This document shows, one piece after another, positions 11,891 to 26,400 of a DNA stretch of 64,000 nucleotides; the stretch's first letter is position 1; each line of letters begins with the position of its first letter. The stretch is taken from contig OY987227.1 in NCBI GenBank assembly GCA_963920705.1, positions 2,551,526-2,615,525 of the forward strand, written 5' to 3'. Under the pieces are notes generated by a model. That model was given only the letters and a program-made list of their open reading frames with translations, made no database searches and was not told the DNA's origin. The stretch is from Odiellus spinosus (taxonomy: Eukaryota; Arthropoda; Arachnida; Opiliones; Phalangiidae). The position numbers and the translations under genes are program-made.

Positions 11891-14269
11891 GTTTTAGTTC
11901 CAAATAAATAAATTAATTTTTTCGGTACGGTACACTAGGCTCTTGGGCTTCGCTTTAGATCAATTTTTTCAATCTTTTTGATGGGGCTTAGAATTTGCAC
12001 CACGCTGCTTTTATAGCTTAGACGGTTCTCTTTAAGAATTTAGCCACGATTCAATCCTAGTCTTCAACTGTAAGTCGCCAGCTCAGTTTTAGTTTCAAAT
12101 AAATAAATTTTTTCGGTACGGTACACTAGGCTCTTGGGCTTCCCTTTAGATCATTTTTTTTTTATATTTTTGATGGGGCTTAGAATTTGCACCACGCTGC
12201 TTTTATAGCTTAGACGGTTCTCTTTTAGAATTTAAACACTATTCAGTCCTAGCCTTTAATGCTAAGTCGCCAGCTCAGTTTTAGTTCCAAATGAAGAATT
12301 TTTTTTTTTTTTCGGTAAGGTACACTAGGCTCTTGGGCTTCCCTTTAGATCAATTTTTTGGACCTTTTTGATTGGGCTTAGAATTTGCACCACGCTGATT
12401 TTTTAGCTTAGACGGTTCTCTTTAAGAATTTAACTACTATTCAATCCTAGCCTTTAACGATAAGTCGCCAGTTCAGTTTTAGTTCCAAATGAAGAAATTA
12501 ATTTTTTCGGTAAGGTACACTAGGCTCTTGGGCTTCCCTTTAGATCAATTTTTTCGACCTTTTTGATTGGGCTTAGAATTTGCACCACGCTGATTTTGTA
12601 GCTTAGACGGTTCTCTTTAAGAATTTAACCACTATTCAATCCTAGCCTTTAACGATAAGTCGCCAGCTCAGTTTTAGTTCCAAATGAAGAAATTAATTTT
12701 TTCGGTAAGGTACACTAGGCTCTTGGGCTTCCCTTTAGATCAATTTTTTCGATCTTTTTGATGGGGCTTAGAATTTGCACCACGCTGATTTTATAGCTTA
12801 GACGGTTCTCTTTAGGAATTTAGCCACTATTAAATCCTAGCCTTTATCGATAAGTCGCCAGCTCAGTTTTAGTTCCAAATGAAGAAATTAATTTTTTCGG
12901 TAAGGTACACTTAGCTCTTGGGCCACCCTTTAGATCAATTTTTTCGATCTTTTTGATGGGGCTTAGAATTTTCACCACGCTGATTTTATAGCTTAGAAGG
13001 TTCTCTTTAAGAATTTAGCCACTATTCAATCCTAGCATCTAACGATAAGTCGCCAGCTTAGTTTTAATTCCAAATAAATAAATTAATTTTTTCGGTAAGG
13101 TACACTAGGCTCTTGGGCTTCCCTTGAGATCAATTTTTTCGATCTTTTTGATGGGGTTTAGAATTTGCACCACGCTTCTTTTATAGCTTAGACGGTTCTC
13201 TTTAATAATTAAACCACTATTCAATCCTAGCCTTTAATGATAAGTCGCCAGCTCAGTTTTAGTTCCAAATGAAGAAATAAATTTTTTCGGTATGGTACAC
13301 TAGGCTCTTCGGCTTCCCTTTAGATAATTTTTTTCGATATTTTTGATGGGGCGTAGAATTTGCACCACGCTGCTTTTATAGCTTAGATGGTTCTCTTTAA
13401 GAATTTAGCCACTATTCAATCCTAGCCTTTAACGATAAGTCGCCAGCTCAGTTTTAGTTCCAAATAAATAAATTAATTTTTTCGGTAAGGTACACTAGGC
13501 TCTTGGGCTTCCCTTTAGATCAATTTTTTCGATCTTTTTGATGGGGCTTAGAATTTGCACCACGCTGATTTTATAGCTTAGACGGTTCTCTTTAAGAATT
13601 TAGCCACTATTCAATCCTAGCCTTTAACGATAAATCGCCAGCTCAGTTTTAGTTCCAAATGAAGAAATTAATTTTTTCGGTAAGGTACACTAGGCCCTTG
13701 GGCTTCCCTTTAGATCAATTTTTTTTTATATTTTTGATGGGGCTTAGAATTTGCACCACGCTGCTTTTATAGCTTAGACGGTTCTCTTTTAGAATTTAAA
13801 CACTATTCAGTCCTAGCCTTTAACGCTAAGTCGCCAGCTCAGTTTTAGTTCCAAATGAAGAAATTTTTTTTTTTCGGTAAGGTACACTAGGCTCTTGGGC
13901 TTCCCTTTAGATCAATTTTTTCGACCTTTTTGATGGGGCTTAGAATTTGCACCACGCTGATTTTTTAGCTTAGACGGTTCTCTTTAAGAATTTAACTACT
14001 ATTCAATCCTAGCCTTTAACGATAAGTCGCCAGTTCAGTTTTAGTTCCAAATGAAGAAATTAATTTTTTCGGTAAGGTACACTAGGCTCTTGGTCTTCCC
14101 TTTAGATCAATTTTTTCGACCTTTTTGATTGGGCTTAGAATTTGCACCACGCTGATTTTGTAGCTTAGACGGTTCTCTTTAAGAATTTAACCACTATTCA
14201 ATCCTAGCCTTTAACGATAAGTCGCCAGCTCAGTTTTAGTTCCAAATGAAGAAATTAATTTTTTCGGTA

Positions 14270-17200
14270 AGGTACACTAGGCTCTTGGGCTTCCCTTTTT
14301 TATAGCTTAGACGGTTCTCTTTTAGAATTTAGCCACTATTCAATCCTAACCTTTAACGATAAGTCGCCAGCTCAGTTTTAGTTCCAAATAAATAAATAAA
14401 TTTTTTCGGTAAGGTACACTTGACTCTTGGGCTTCCCTTTAGATCAATTTTTTCGATCTTTTTGATGGGGCTTAGAATTTGCACCACGCTGCTTTTATAG
14501 CTTAGATGGTTCTCTTTAAGAATTTAGCCACTATTCAATCCTAGCCTTTAACGATAAGTCGCCAGCTCAGTTTTAGTTCCAAATAAATAAATTAATTTTT
14601 TCGGTAAGGTACACTAGGCTCTTGGGCTTCCCTTTAGATCAATTTTTTCGATCTTTTTGATGGGGCTTAGAATTTGCACCACGCTGATTTTATACCTTAG
14701 ACGGTTCTCTTTAAGAATTTAGCCACTATTCAATCCTAGCCTTTAACGATAAGTCGCCAGCTCAGTTTTAGTTCCAAATGAAGAAATTAATTTTTTCGGT
14801 AAGGTACACTAGGCTCTTATGCTTCCCTTTTTTATAGCTTAGACGGTTCTCTTTTAGAATTTAGCCACTATTCAATCCTAACCTTTAACGATAAGTCGCC
14901 AGCTCAGTTTTAGTTCCAAATAAATAAATAAATTTTTTCGGTAAGGTACACTTGACTCTTGGGCTTCCCTTTAGATCAATTTTTTCGATCTTTTTGATGG
15001 GGCTTAGAATTTGCACCACGCTGATTTTATAGCTTAGAAGGTTCTCTTTAAGAATTTAGCCACTATTCAATCCTAGCATCTAACGATAAGTCGCCAGCTT
15101 AGTTTTAATTCCAAATAAATAAATTAATTTTTTCGGTAAGGTACACTAGGCTCTTGGGCTTCCCTTGAGATCAATTTTTTCGATCTTTTTGATGGGGCTT
15201 AGAATTTGCACCACGCTTCTTTTATAGCTTAGACGGTTCTCTTTAATAATTAAACCACTATTCAATCCTAGCCTTTAATGATAAGTCGCCAGCTCAGTTT
15301 TAGTTCCAAATGAAGAAATTAATTTTTTCGGTATGGTACACTAGGCTCTTCGGCTTCCCTTTAGATAAATTTTTTCGATATTTTTGATGGGGCGTAGAAT
15401 TTGCACCACGCTGCTTTTATAGCTTAGATGGTTCTCTTTAAGAATTTAGCCACTATTCAATCCTAGCCTTTAACGATAAGTCGCCAGCTCAGTTTTAGTT
15501 CCAAATAAATAAATTAATTTTTTCGGTAAGGTACACTAGGCTCTTGGGCTTCCCTTTAGATCAATTTTTTCGATCTTTTTGATGGGGCTTAGAATTTGCA
15601 CCACGCTGATTTTATACCTTAGACGGTTCTCTTTAAGAATTTAGCCACTATTCAATCCTAGCCTTTAACGATAAGTCGCCAGCTCAGTTTTAGTTCCAAA
15701 TGAAGAAATTAATTTTTTCGGTAAGGTACACTAGGCTCTTATGCTTCCCTTTTTTATAGCTTAGACGGTTCTCTTTTAGAATTTAGCCACTATTCAATCC
15801 TAACCTTTAACGATAAGTCGCCAGCTCAGTTTTAGTTCCAAATAAATAAATAAATTTTTTCGGTAAGGTACACTTGACTCTTGGGCTTCCCTTTAGATCA
15901 ATTTTTTCGATCTTTTTGATGGGGCTTAGAATTTGCACCACGCTGCTTTTATAGCTTAGACGGTTCTCTTTAAGAATTTAGCCACTATTCAATCCTAGCC
16001 TTTAACGATAAGTCGCCAGCTCAGTTTTAGTTCCAAATGAAGAAATTAGTTTTTTCGGTAAGGTACACTAGGCTCTTGGGCTTCCCTTTAAATAAATTTT
16101 TTCGCTATTTTTGATCATGCTTAGAATTTGCACCAGGCTGATTTTATAGCTTAGACAGTTCTCTTTAAGAATTTAGCCACGATTCAACCCTTGCCTTTAA
16201 CGGTAAAACGCCAGCTCAGTTTTAGTTCCAAATGAAAAAAATTATTTTTTAGCAAGGCGCGCTTGCCTCTTTAATTTCCCTTTAAATCAATTTTTTCGAT
16301 CTTTTTGATGGGGCTTAGAATTTGCACCACGCTGATTTTATAGCTTAGACGGTACTCTTTAAGAATTTAGCCACTATTCAATCTTAGCCTTTAACGATGA
16401 GTCGCCAGCTAAATTTTAGTTCCAAATGAAGAAATTAATTTTTTCGGTAAGGTACACTAGGCTCTTGGACTTCCCTTTAGATCAATTTTTTCGATCTTTT
16501 TGATGGGGCTTAAAATTTGCACCACGCTGATTTTATAGCTTAGACGGTTCTCTTTAAGAATTTAGCCACGATTCAACCCTTGCCTTTAACGATAAGTCGC
16601 CAGCTCAGTTTTAGTTCCAAATGAAAAAAAAAAAAAAAATTTTAGCAAGGCGCGCTTGGCTCTTTAATTTCCCTTTAAATCAACTTTTTCGCCCTTTTTG
16701 ATGGGGCTTAGACGGTTCTCTTTAAGAATTTAGCCACTATTCAATCCTAGCCTTTAACGATAAGTCGCCAGCTCAGTTTTAGTTCCAAATGAAGAATTTA
16801 GTTTTTTCGGTAAGGTACACTAGGCTCTTGGGCTTCCCTTTAAATCCATTTTTTCGCTGTTTTTGATGGTGCTTAGAATTTGCACCACGCTTATTTTATA
16901 GCTTAGACGGTTCTCTTTAAGAATTTAGCCACGATTGAACCCTTGCCTTTAACGATAAGTCGCCAGCTCAGTTTTAGTTCCAAATAAATAAATTAATTTT
17001 TTCGGTAAGGTACACTAGGCTCTTATGCTTCCCTTTTTTATAGCTTAGACGGTTCTCTTTTAGAATTTAGCCACTATTCAATCCTAACCTTTAACGATAA
17101 GTCGCCAGCTCAGTTTTAGTTCCAAATGAAGAAATTAATTTTTTCGGTTAGGTACACTAGGCTCTTGGGCTTCCCTTTAGATCAATTTTTTCGATCTTTT

Positions 17201-20200
17201 TGATGTTGCTTATGGAATTTGCACCACGCTGCTTTTATAGCTTAGACGGTTCTCTTTAAGAATTTAACCACTATTCAATCCTAGCCTTTAACGATAAGTC
17301 GCCAGCTCAGTTTTAGTTCCAAATAAATAAATTAATTTTTTCGGTAAGGTACACTGGGCTCTTATGCTTCCCTTTAGATCAATTTTTTCGATCTTTTTGA
17401 TGGGGCTTAGAATTTACACAATGCTTATTTTGTGGCTTAGACGATTCTCTTTAAGAATTTAGCCACTAGTCAATCCAAGCCTTTAACGATAAGTCGCCAG
17501 CTCAGTTTTAGTTCCAAATAAATAAATTAATTTTTTCGGTATGGTACACTAGGCTCTTGGGCTTCCCTTTAGATCAATTTTTTCGATCTTTTTGATTGGC
17601 TTAGAATTTGCACCACGCTGCTTTTATAGCTTAGACGGTTCTCTTTAAGAATTTAACCACTATTCAATCCCAGCCTTTAACGATAAGTCGCCAGCTCAGT
17701 TTTAATTCCAAATGAAGAAATTAATTTTTTCGGTAAGGTACACTAGGCTCTTCGGCTTCCCTTTAGATCAATTTTTTCGATCTTTTTGATGGGGCTTAGA
17801 ATTTTCACCACGCTGATTTTATAGCTTAGAAGGTTCTCTTTAAGAATTTAGCCACTATTCAATCCTAGCATCTAACGATAAGTCGCCAGCTTAGTTTTAA
17901 TTCCAAATAAATAAATTAATTTTTTCGGTAAGGTACACTAGGCTCTTGGGCTTCCCTTGAGATCAATTTTTTCGATCTTTTTGATGGGGCTTAGAATTTG
18001 CACCACGCTTCTTTTATAGCTTAGACGGTTCTCTTTAATAATTAAACCACTATTCAATCCTAGCCTTTAATGATAAGTCGCCAGCTCAGTTTTAGTTCCA
18101 AATGAAGAAATTAATTTTTTCGGTATGGTACACTAGGCTCTTCGGCTTCCCTTTAGATAAATTTTTTCGATATTTTTGATGGGGCGTAGAATTTGCACCA
18201 CGCTGGTTTTATAGCTTAGATGGTTCTCTTTAAGAATTTAGCCACTATTCAATCCTAGCCTTTAACGATAAGTCGCCAGCTCAGTTTTAGTTCCAAATAA
18301 ATAAATTAATTTTTTCGGTAAGGTACACTAGGCTCTTGGGCTTCCCTTTAGATCAATTTTTTCGATCTTTTTGATGGGGCTTAGAATTTGCACCACGCTG
18401 ATTTTATACCTTAGACGGTTCTCTTTAAGAATTTAGCCACTATTCAATCCTAGCCTTTAACGATAAGTCGCCAGCTCAGTTTTAGTTCCAAATGAAGAAA
18501 TTAATTTTTTCGGTAAGGTACACTAGGCTCTTATGCTTCCCTTTTTTATAGCTTAGACGGTTCTCTTTTAGAATTTAGCCACTATTCAATCCTAACCTTT
18601 AACGATAAGTCGCCAGCTCAGTTTTAGTTCCAAATAAATAAATAAATTTTTTCGGTAAGGTACACTTGACTCTTGGGCTTCCCTTTAGATCAATTTTTTC
18701 GATCTTTTTGATGGGGCTTAGAATTTGCACCACGCTGCTTTTATAGCTTAGATGGTTCTCTTTAAGAATTTAGCCACTATTCAATCCTAGCCTTTAACGA
18801 TAAGTCGCCAGCTCAGTTTTAGTTCCAAATAAATAAATTAATTTTTTCGGTAAGGTACACTAGGCTCTTGGGCTTCCCTTTAGATCAATTTTTTCGATCT
18901 TTTTGATGGGGCTTAGAATTTGCACCACGCTGATTTTATACCTTAGACGGTTCTCTTTAAGAATTTAGCCACTATTCAATCCTAGCCTTTAACGATAAGT
19001 CGCCAGCTCAGTTTTAGTTCCAAATGAAGAAATTAATTTTTTCGGTAAGGTACACTAGGCTCTTATGCTTCCCTTTTTTATAGCTTAGACGGTTCTCTTT
19101 TAGAATTTAGCCACTATTCAATCCTAACCTTTAACGATAAGTCGCCAGCTCAGTTTTAGTTCCAAATAAATAAATAAATTTTTTCGGTAAGGTACACTTG
19201 ACTCTTGGGCTTCCCTTTAGATCAATTTTTTCGATCTTTTTGATGGGGCTTAGAATTTGCACCACGCTGATTTTATAGCTTAGAAGGTTCTCTTTAAGAA
19301 TTTAGCCACTATTCAATCCTAGCATCTAACGATTAGTCGCCAGCTTAGTTTTAATTCCAAATAAATAAATTAATTTTTTCGGTAAGGTACACTAGGCTCT
19401 TGGGCTTCCCTTGAGATCAATTTTTTCGATCTTTTTGATGGGGCTTAGAATTTGCACCACGCTCCTTTTATAGCTTAGACGGTTCTCTTTAATAATTAAA
19501 CCACTATTCAATCCTAGCCTTTAATGATAAGTCGCCAGCTCAGTTTTAGTTCCAAATGAAGAAATTAATTTTTTCGGTATGGTACACTAGGCTCTTCGGC
19601 TTCCCTTTAGATCAATTTTTTCGATCTTTTTGATGGGGCTTAGAATTTGCACCACGCTGATTTTATACCTTAGACGGTTCTCTTTAAGAATTTAGCCACT
19701 ATTCAATCCTAGCCTTTAACGATAAGTCGCCAGCTCAGTTTTAGTTCCAAATGAAGAAATTAATTTTTTCGGTAAGGTACACTAGGCTCTTATGCTTCCC
19801 TTTTTTATAGCTTAGACGGTTCTCTTTTAGAATTTAGCCACTATTCAATCCTAACCTTTAACGATAAGTCGCCAGCTCAGTTTTAGTTCCAAATAAATAA
19901 ATAAATTTTTTCGGTAAGGTACACTTGACTCTTGGGCTTCCCTTTAGATCAATTTTTTCGATCTTTTTGATGGGGCTTAGAATTTGCACCACGCTGCTTT
20001 TATAGCTTAGATGGTTCTCTTTAAGAATTTAGCCACTATTCAATCCTAGCCTTTAACGATAAGTCGCCAGCTCAGTTTTAGTTCCAAATAAATAAATTAA
20101 TTTTTTCGGTAAGGTACACTAGGCTCTTGGGCTTCCCTTTAGATCAATTTTTTCGATCTTTTTGATGGGGCTTAGAATTTGCACCACGCTGATTTTATAC

Positions 20201-23200
20201 CTTAGACGGTTCTCTTTAAGAATTTAGCCACTATTCAATCCTAGCCTTTAACGATAAGTCGCCAGCTCAGTTTTAGTTCCAAATGAAGAAATTAATTTTT
20301 TCGGTAAGGTACACTAGGCTCTTATGCTTCCCTTTTTTATAGCTTAGACGGTTCTCTTTTAGAATTTAGCCACTATTCAATCCTAACCTTTAACGATAAG
20401 TCGCCAGCTCAGTTTTAGTTACAAATAAATAAATAAATTTTTTCGGTAAGGTACACTTGACTCTTGGGCTTCCCTTTAGATCAATTTTTTCGATCTTTTT
20501 GATGGGGCTTAGAATTTGCACCACGCTGATTTTATAGCTTAGAAGGTTCTCTTTAAGAATTTAGCCACTATTCAATCCTAGCATCTAACGATTAGTCGCC
20601 AGCTTAGTTTTAATTCCAAATAAATAAATTAATTTTTTCGGTAAGGTACACTAGGCTCTTGGGCTTCCCTTGAGATCAATTTTTTCGATCTTTTTGATGG
20701 GGCTTAGAATTTGCACCACGCTCCTTTTATAGCTTAGACGGTTCTCTTTAATAATTAAACCACTATTCAATCCTAGCCTTTAATGATAAGTCGCCAGCTC
20801 AGTTTTAGTTCCAAATGAAGAAATTAATTTTTTCGGTATGGTACACTAGGCTCTTCGGCTTCCCTTTAGATAAATTTTTCGATATTTTTGATGGGGCGTA
20901 GAATTTGCACCACGCTGCTTTTATAGCTTAGATGGTTCTCTTTAAGAATTTAGCCACTATTCAATCCTAGCCTTTAACGATAAGTCGCCAGCTCAGTTTT
21001 AGTTCCAAATAAATAAATTAATTTTTTCGGTAAGGTACACTAGGCTCTTGGGCTTCCCTTTAGATCAATTTTTTCGATCTTTTTGATGGGGCTTAGAATT
21101 TGCACCACGCTGATTTTATACCTTAGACGGTTCTCTTTAAGAATTTAGCCACTATTCAATCCTAGCCTTTAACGATAAGTCGCCAGCTCAGTTTTAGTTC
21201 CAAATGAAGAAATTAATTTTTTCGGTAAGGTACACTAGGCTCTTGGGCTTCCCTTTAGATCAATTTTTTCGATCTTTTTGATGGGGCTTAGAATTTGCAC
21301 CACGCTGATTTTATACCTTAGACGGTTCTCTTTAAGAATTTAGCCACTATTCAATCCTAGCCTTTAACGATAAGTCGCCAGCTCAGTTTTAGTTCCAAAT
21401 GAAGAAATTAATTTTTTCGGTAAGGTACACTAGGCTCTTATGCTTCCCTTTTTTATAGCTTAGACGGTTCTCTTTTAGAATTTAGCCACTATTCAATCCT
21501 AACCTTTAACGATAAGTCGCCAGCTCAGTTTTAGTTACAAATAAATAAATAAATTTTTTCGGTAAGGTACACTTGACTCTTGGGCTTCCCTTTAGATCAA
21601 TTTTTTCGATCTTTTTGATGGGGCTTAGAATTTGCACCACGCTGATTTTATAGCTTAGAAGGTTCTCTTTAAGAATTTAGCCACTATTCAATCCTAGCAT
21701 CTAACGATTAGTCGCCAGCTTAGTTTTAATTCCAAATAAATAAATTAATTTTTTCGGTAAGGTACACTAGGCTCTTGGGCTTCCCTTGAGATCAATTTTT
21801 TCGATCTTTTTGATGGGGCTTAGAATTTGCACCACGCTCCTTTTATAGCTTAGACGGTTCTCTTTAATAATTAAACCACTATTCAATCCTAGCCTTTAAT
21901 GATAAGTCGCCAGCTCAGTTTTAGTTCCAAATGAAGAAATTAATTTTTTCGGTATGGTACACTAGGCTCTTCGGCTTCCCTTTAGATAAATTTTTTCGAT
22001 ATTTTTGATGGGGCGTAGAATTTGCACCACGCTGCTTTTATAGCTTAGATGGTTCTCTTTAAGAATTTAGCCACTATTCAATCCTAGCCTTTAACGATAA
22101 GTCGCCAGCTCAGTTTTAGTTCCAAATAAATAAATTAATTTTTTCGGTAAGGTACACTAGGCTCTTGGGCTTCCCTTTAGATCAATTTTTTCGATCTTTT
22201 TGATGGGGCTTAGAATTTGCACCACGCTGATTTTATACCTTAGACGGTTCTCTTTAAGAATTTAGCCACTATTCAATCCTAGCCTTTAACGATAAGTCGC
22301 CAGCTCAGTTTTAGTTCCAAATGAAGAAATTAATTTTTTCGGTAAGGTACACTAGGCTCTTATGCTTCCCTTTTTTATAGCTTAGACGGTTCTCTTTTAG
22401 AATTTAGCCACTATTCAATCCTAACCTTTAACGATAAGTCGCCAGCTCAGTTTTAGTTCCAAATAAATAAATAAATTTTTTCGGTAAGGTACACTTGACT
22501 CTTGGGCTTCCCTTTAGATCAATTTTTTCGATCTTTTTGATGGGGCTTAGAATTTGCACCACGCTGCTTTTATAGCTTAGACGGTTCTCTTTAAGAATTT
22601 AGCCACTATTCAATCCTAGCCTTTAACGATAAGTCGCCAGCTCAGTTTTAGTTCCAAATGAAGAAATTAGTTTTTTCGGTAAGGTACACTAGGCTCTTGG
22701 GCTTCCCTTTAAATAAATTTTTTCGCTATTTTTGATCATGCTTAGAATTTGCACCAGGCTGATTTTATAGCTTAGACAGTTCTCTTTAAGAATTTAGCCA
22801 CGATTCAACCCTTGCCTTTAACGGTAAAACGCCAGCTCAGTTTTAGTTCCAAATGAAAAAATTTATTTTTTAGCAAGGCGCGCTTGCCTCTTTAATTTCC
22901 CTTTAAATCAATTTTTTCGATCTTTTTGATGGGGCTTAGAATTTGCACCACGCTGATTTTATAGCTTAGACGGTTCTCTTTAAGAATTTAACTACTATTC
23001 AATCCTAGCCTTTAACGATAAGTCGCCAGTTCAGTTTTAGTTCCAAATGAAGAAATTAATTTTTTCGGTAAGGTACACTAGGCTCTTGGTCTTCCCTTTA
23101 GATCAATTTTTTCGACCTTTTTGATGGTGCTTAGAATTTGCACCACGCTTATTTTATAGCTTAGACGGTTCTCTTTAAGAATTTAGCCACGATTCAACCC

Positions 23201-23310
23201 TTGCCTTTAACGATAAGTCGCCAGCTCAGTTTTAGTTCCAAATAAATAAATTAATTTTTTCGGTAAGGTACACTAGGCTCTTATGCTTCCCTTTTTTATA
23301 GCTTAGACGG
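14270..23310 (+). repeat. Satellite higher-order repeat domain marked by a deleted monomer
   Basis: A short monomer in which CTTCCC is joined straight to TTTTTTATAGCTTAGACGG (about 55-70 bp lost) recurs at about 14293, 14826, 15749, 17033, 18541, 19072, 19800, 20331, 21447, 22374 and 23291. Most spacings are near 531 bp plus 0, 1, 2 or 3 extra units of about 195 bp (531, 728, 923, 1116). Companion markers ACACTTGACTC and CTCTTCGGCTTCCC recur in register. This is a young higher-order repeat reshuffled in whole-monomer steps. Confidence 0.85.
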
Positions 23311-23419
23311 TTCTCTTTTAGAATTTAGCCACTATTCAATCCTAACCTTTAACGATAAGTCGCCAGCTCAGTTTTAGTTCCAAATGAAGAAATTAATTTT
23401 TTCGGTTAGGTACACTAGG

Positions 23420-26400
23420 CTCTTGGGCTTCCCTTTAGATCAATTTTTTCGATCTTTTTGATGTTGCTTATGGAATTTGCACCACGCTGCTTTTATAGCT
23501 TAGACGGTTCTCTTTAAGAATTTAACCACTATTCAATCCTAGCCTTTAACGATAAGTCGCCAGCTCAGTTTTAGTTCCAAATAAATAAATTAATTTTTTC
23601 GGTAAGGTACACTGGGCTCTTATGCTTCCCTTTAGATCAATTTTTTCGATCTTTTTGATGGGGCTTAGAATTTACACAATGCTTATTTTGTGGCTTAGAC
23701 GATTCTCTTTAAGAATTTAGCCACTAGTCAATCCAAGCCTTTAACGATAAGTCGCCAGCTCAGTTTTAGTTCCAAATAAATAAATTAATTTTTTCGGTAT
23801 GGTACACTAGGCTCTTGGGCTTCCCTTTAGATCAATTTTTTCGATCTTTTTGATGGGCTTAGAATTTGCACCACGCTGCTTTTATAGCTTAGACGGTTCT
23901 CTTTAAGAATTTAACCACTATTCAATCCCAGCCTTTAACGATAAGTCGCCAGCTCAGTTTTAATTCCAAATGAAGAAATTAATTTTTTCGGTAAGGTACA
24001 CTAGGCTCTTGGGCTTCCCTTTATATCAATTTTTTCGATCTTTTTGATGGGCTTAGAATTTGCACCCCGCTGATTTTATAGCTTAGAGGGTTCTCCTTAA
24101 GAATTTAGCCACTATTCAATCCTAGTCTTTAACGATAAGTTGCCAGCGCAGTTTTAGTTCCAAATAAAAAAATATTTTTTTCGGTAATGTACTCTAGGCT
24201 CTTCCGCTTCCCTTTATATCAATTTTTTCGATATTTTTGATGGGGCTTAGTATTTGCACCACGGTTCTCTTTAAGAATTTAGCCACTATTCAATCCTAGC
24301 CTTTAACGATAAGTCGCCAGCTCAGTTTTAGTTCCAAATGAAGAAATTAATTTTTTCGGTATGGTACACTAAGCTCTTGGGCTTCCCTTTAGGTCAATTT
24401 TTTCGATATTTTTGATGGGGCTTAGAATTTGCACCACGCTGCTTTTATAGCTTAGGCGGTTCTCTTTAAAAATTTAACCACTATTCAGTCCTAGCCTTTA
24501 ACGATAAGTCGCCAGCTTCTTAAAGACGGTTCTCTTTAAGAATTTAACCACTATTCAGTCCTAGCCTTTAACGATAAGTCGCCAGCTCAGTTTTAGTTCC
24601 AAATATAGAAATTTTTTTTTTCGGTAAGGTACACTAGGCTCTTGGGCTTCCCTTTAGATCAATTTTTTCGATCTTTTTAATGGGGCTTAGAATTTGCACC
24701 ACGCTGATTTTATAGCTTAGAAGGTTCTCTTTAAGAATTTAGCCACTATTCAATCCAAGCCACTAACGATAAGTCGCCAGCTCAGTTTTAGTTCCAAATA
24801 AATAAATAAATTTTTTCGGTTAGGTACACTATGCTCTTGGGCTTCCCTTTAGATCAATTTTTTCGATCTTTTTGATGGGGCTTAGAATTGCACAATGCTT
24901 ATTTTGTAGCTTAGACGGTTCTTTTTAAGAATTTAGCCACGATTCAATCCTAGTCTTTAACTATAAGTCGCCAGCTTAGATTTAGTTCCAAATGAAAAAA
25001 ATTAATTTTTTACGTAAGGTACACTAGGCTCTTGGGCTTCCCTTTAATTCAATTTTTTCGAGATTTTTGATGGGGCTTAGAATTTGCACCCGCTGATTTT
25101 ATAGCTTAGACGGTTCTCTTTAAGAATTTAGCCACGATTCAATCCTAGTCTTCAACTATAAGTCGCCAGCTCAGTTTTAGTTCCAAATAAATAAATTAAT
25201 TTTTTCGGTACGGTACACTAGGCTCTTGGGCTTCCCTTTAGATCAATTTTTTCGATCTTTTCGATGGGGCTTAGAATTTGCACCATGCTGCTTTTATAGC
25301 TTAGGCGGTTCTCTTTAAGAATTTAACCACTATTCAATCCTAGCCTTTAACGATAAGTCGCCAACTCAGTTTTAGTTCCAAATGATGAAATAATTTTTTT
25401 CGGTAAGGTACACTAGGCTCTTGGGCTTCCCTTTAGATAATTTTTTTCGATAGTTTGATGGGGCTTAGAATTTGCACCACGCTGATTTGATAGCTTAGAC
25501 GGTTCTCTTTAAGAATTAAGCCACTATTCAATCCTAGCCTTTAACGATAAGTCGCCAGCTCAGTTTTAGTTCCAAATAAAAAAATATTTTTTTCGGTAAT
25601 GTACTCTAGGCTCTTCCGCTTCCCTTTATATCAATTTTTTCGATATTTTTGATGGGGCTTAGTATTTGCACCACGGTTCTCTTTAAGAATTTAGCCACTA
25701 TTCAATCCTAGCCTTTAACGATAAGTCGCCAGCTCAGTTTTAGTTCCAAATGAAGAAATTAATTTTTTCGGTATGGTACACTAAGCTCTTGGGCTTCCCT
25801 TTAGGTCAATTTTTTCGATATTTTTGATGGGGCTTAGAATTTGCACCACGCTGCTTTTATAGCTTAGGCGGTTCTCTTTAAAAATTTAACCACTATTCAG
25901 TCCTAGCCTTTAACGATAAGTCGCCAGCTCAGTTTTAGTTCCAAATGAAGAAATTAATTTTTTCGGTATGGTACACTAAGCTCTTGGGCTTCCCTTTAGG
26001 TCAATTTTTTCGATATTTTTGATGGGGCTTAGAATTTGCACCACGCTGCTTTTATAGCTTAGGCGGTTCTCTTTAAAAATTTAACCACTATTCAGTCCTA
26101 GCCTTTAACGATAAGTCGCCAGCTTCTTAAAGACGGTTCTCTTTAAGAATTTAACCACTATTCAGTCCTAGCCTTTAACGATAAGTCGCCAGCTCAGTTT
26201 TAGTTCCAAATATAGAAATTATTTTTTTCGGTAAGGTACACTAGGCTCTTGGGCTTCCCTTTAGATCAATTTTCTCGATCTTTTTGATGGGGCTTAGAAT
26301 TTGCACAATGTTTATTTTGTAGCTTAGACGGTTCTCTTTAAGAATTTAGCCACGATTCAATCCTAGCCTTTAACGATAAGTCGCCAGCTCAGTTTTAGTT

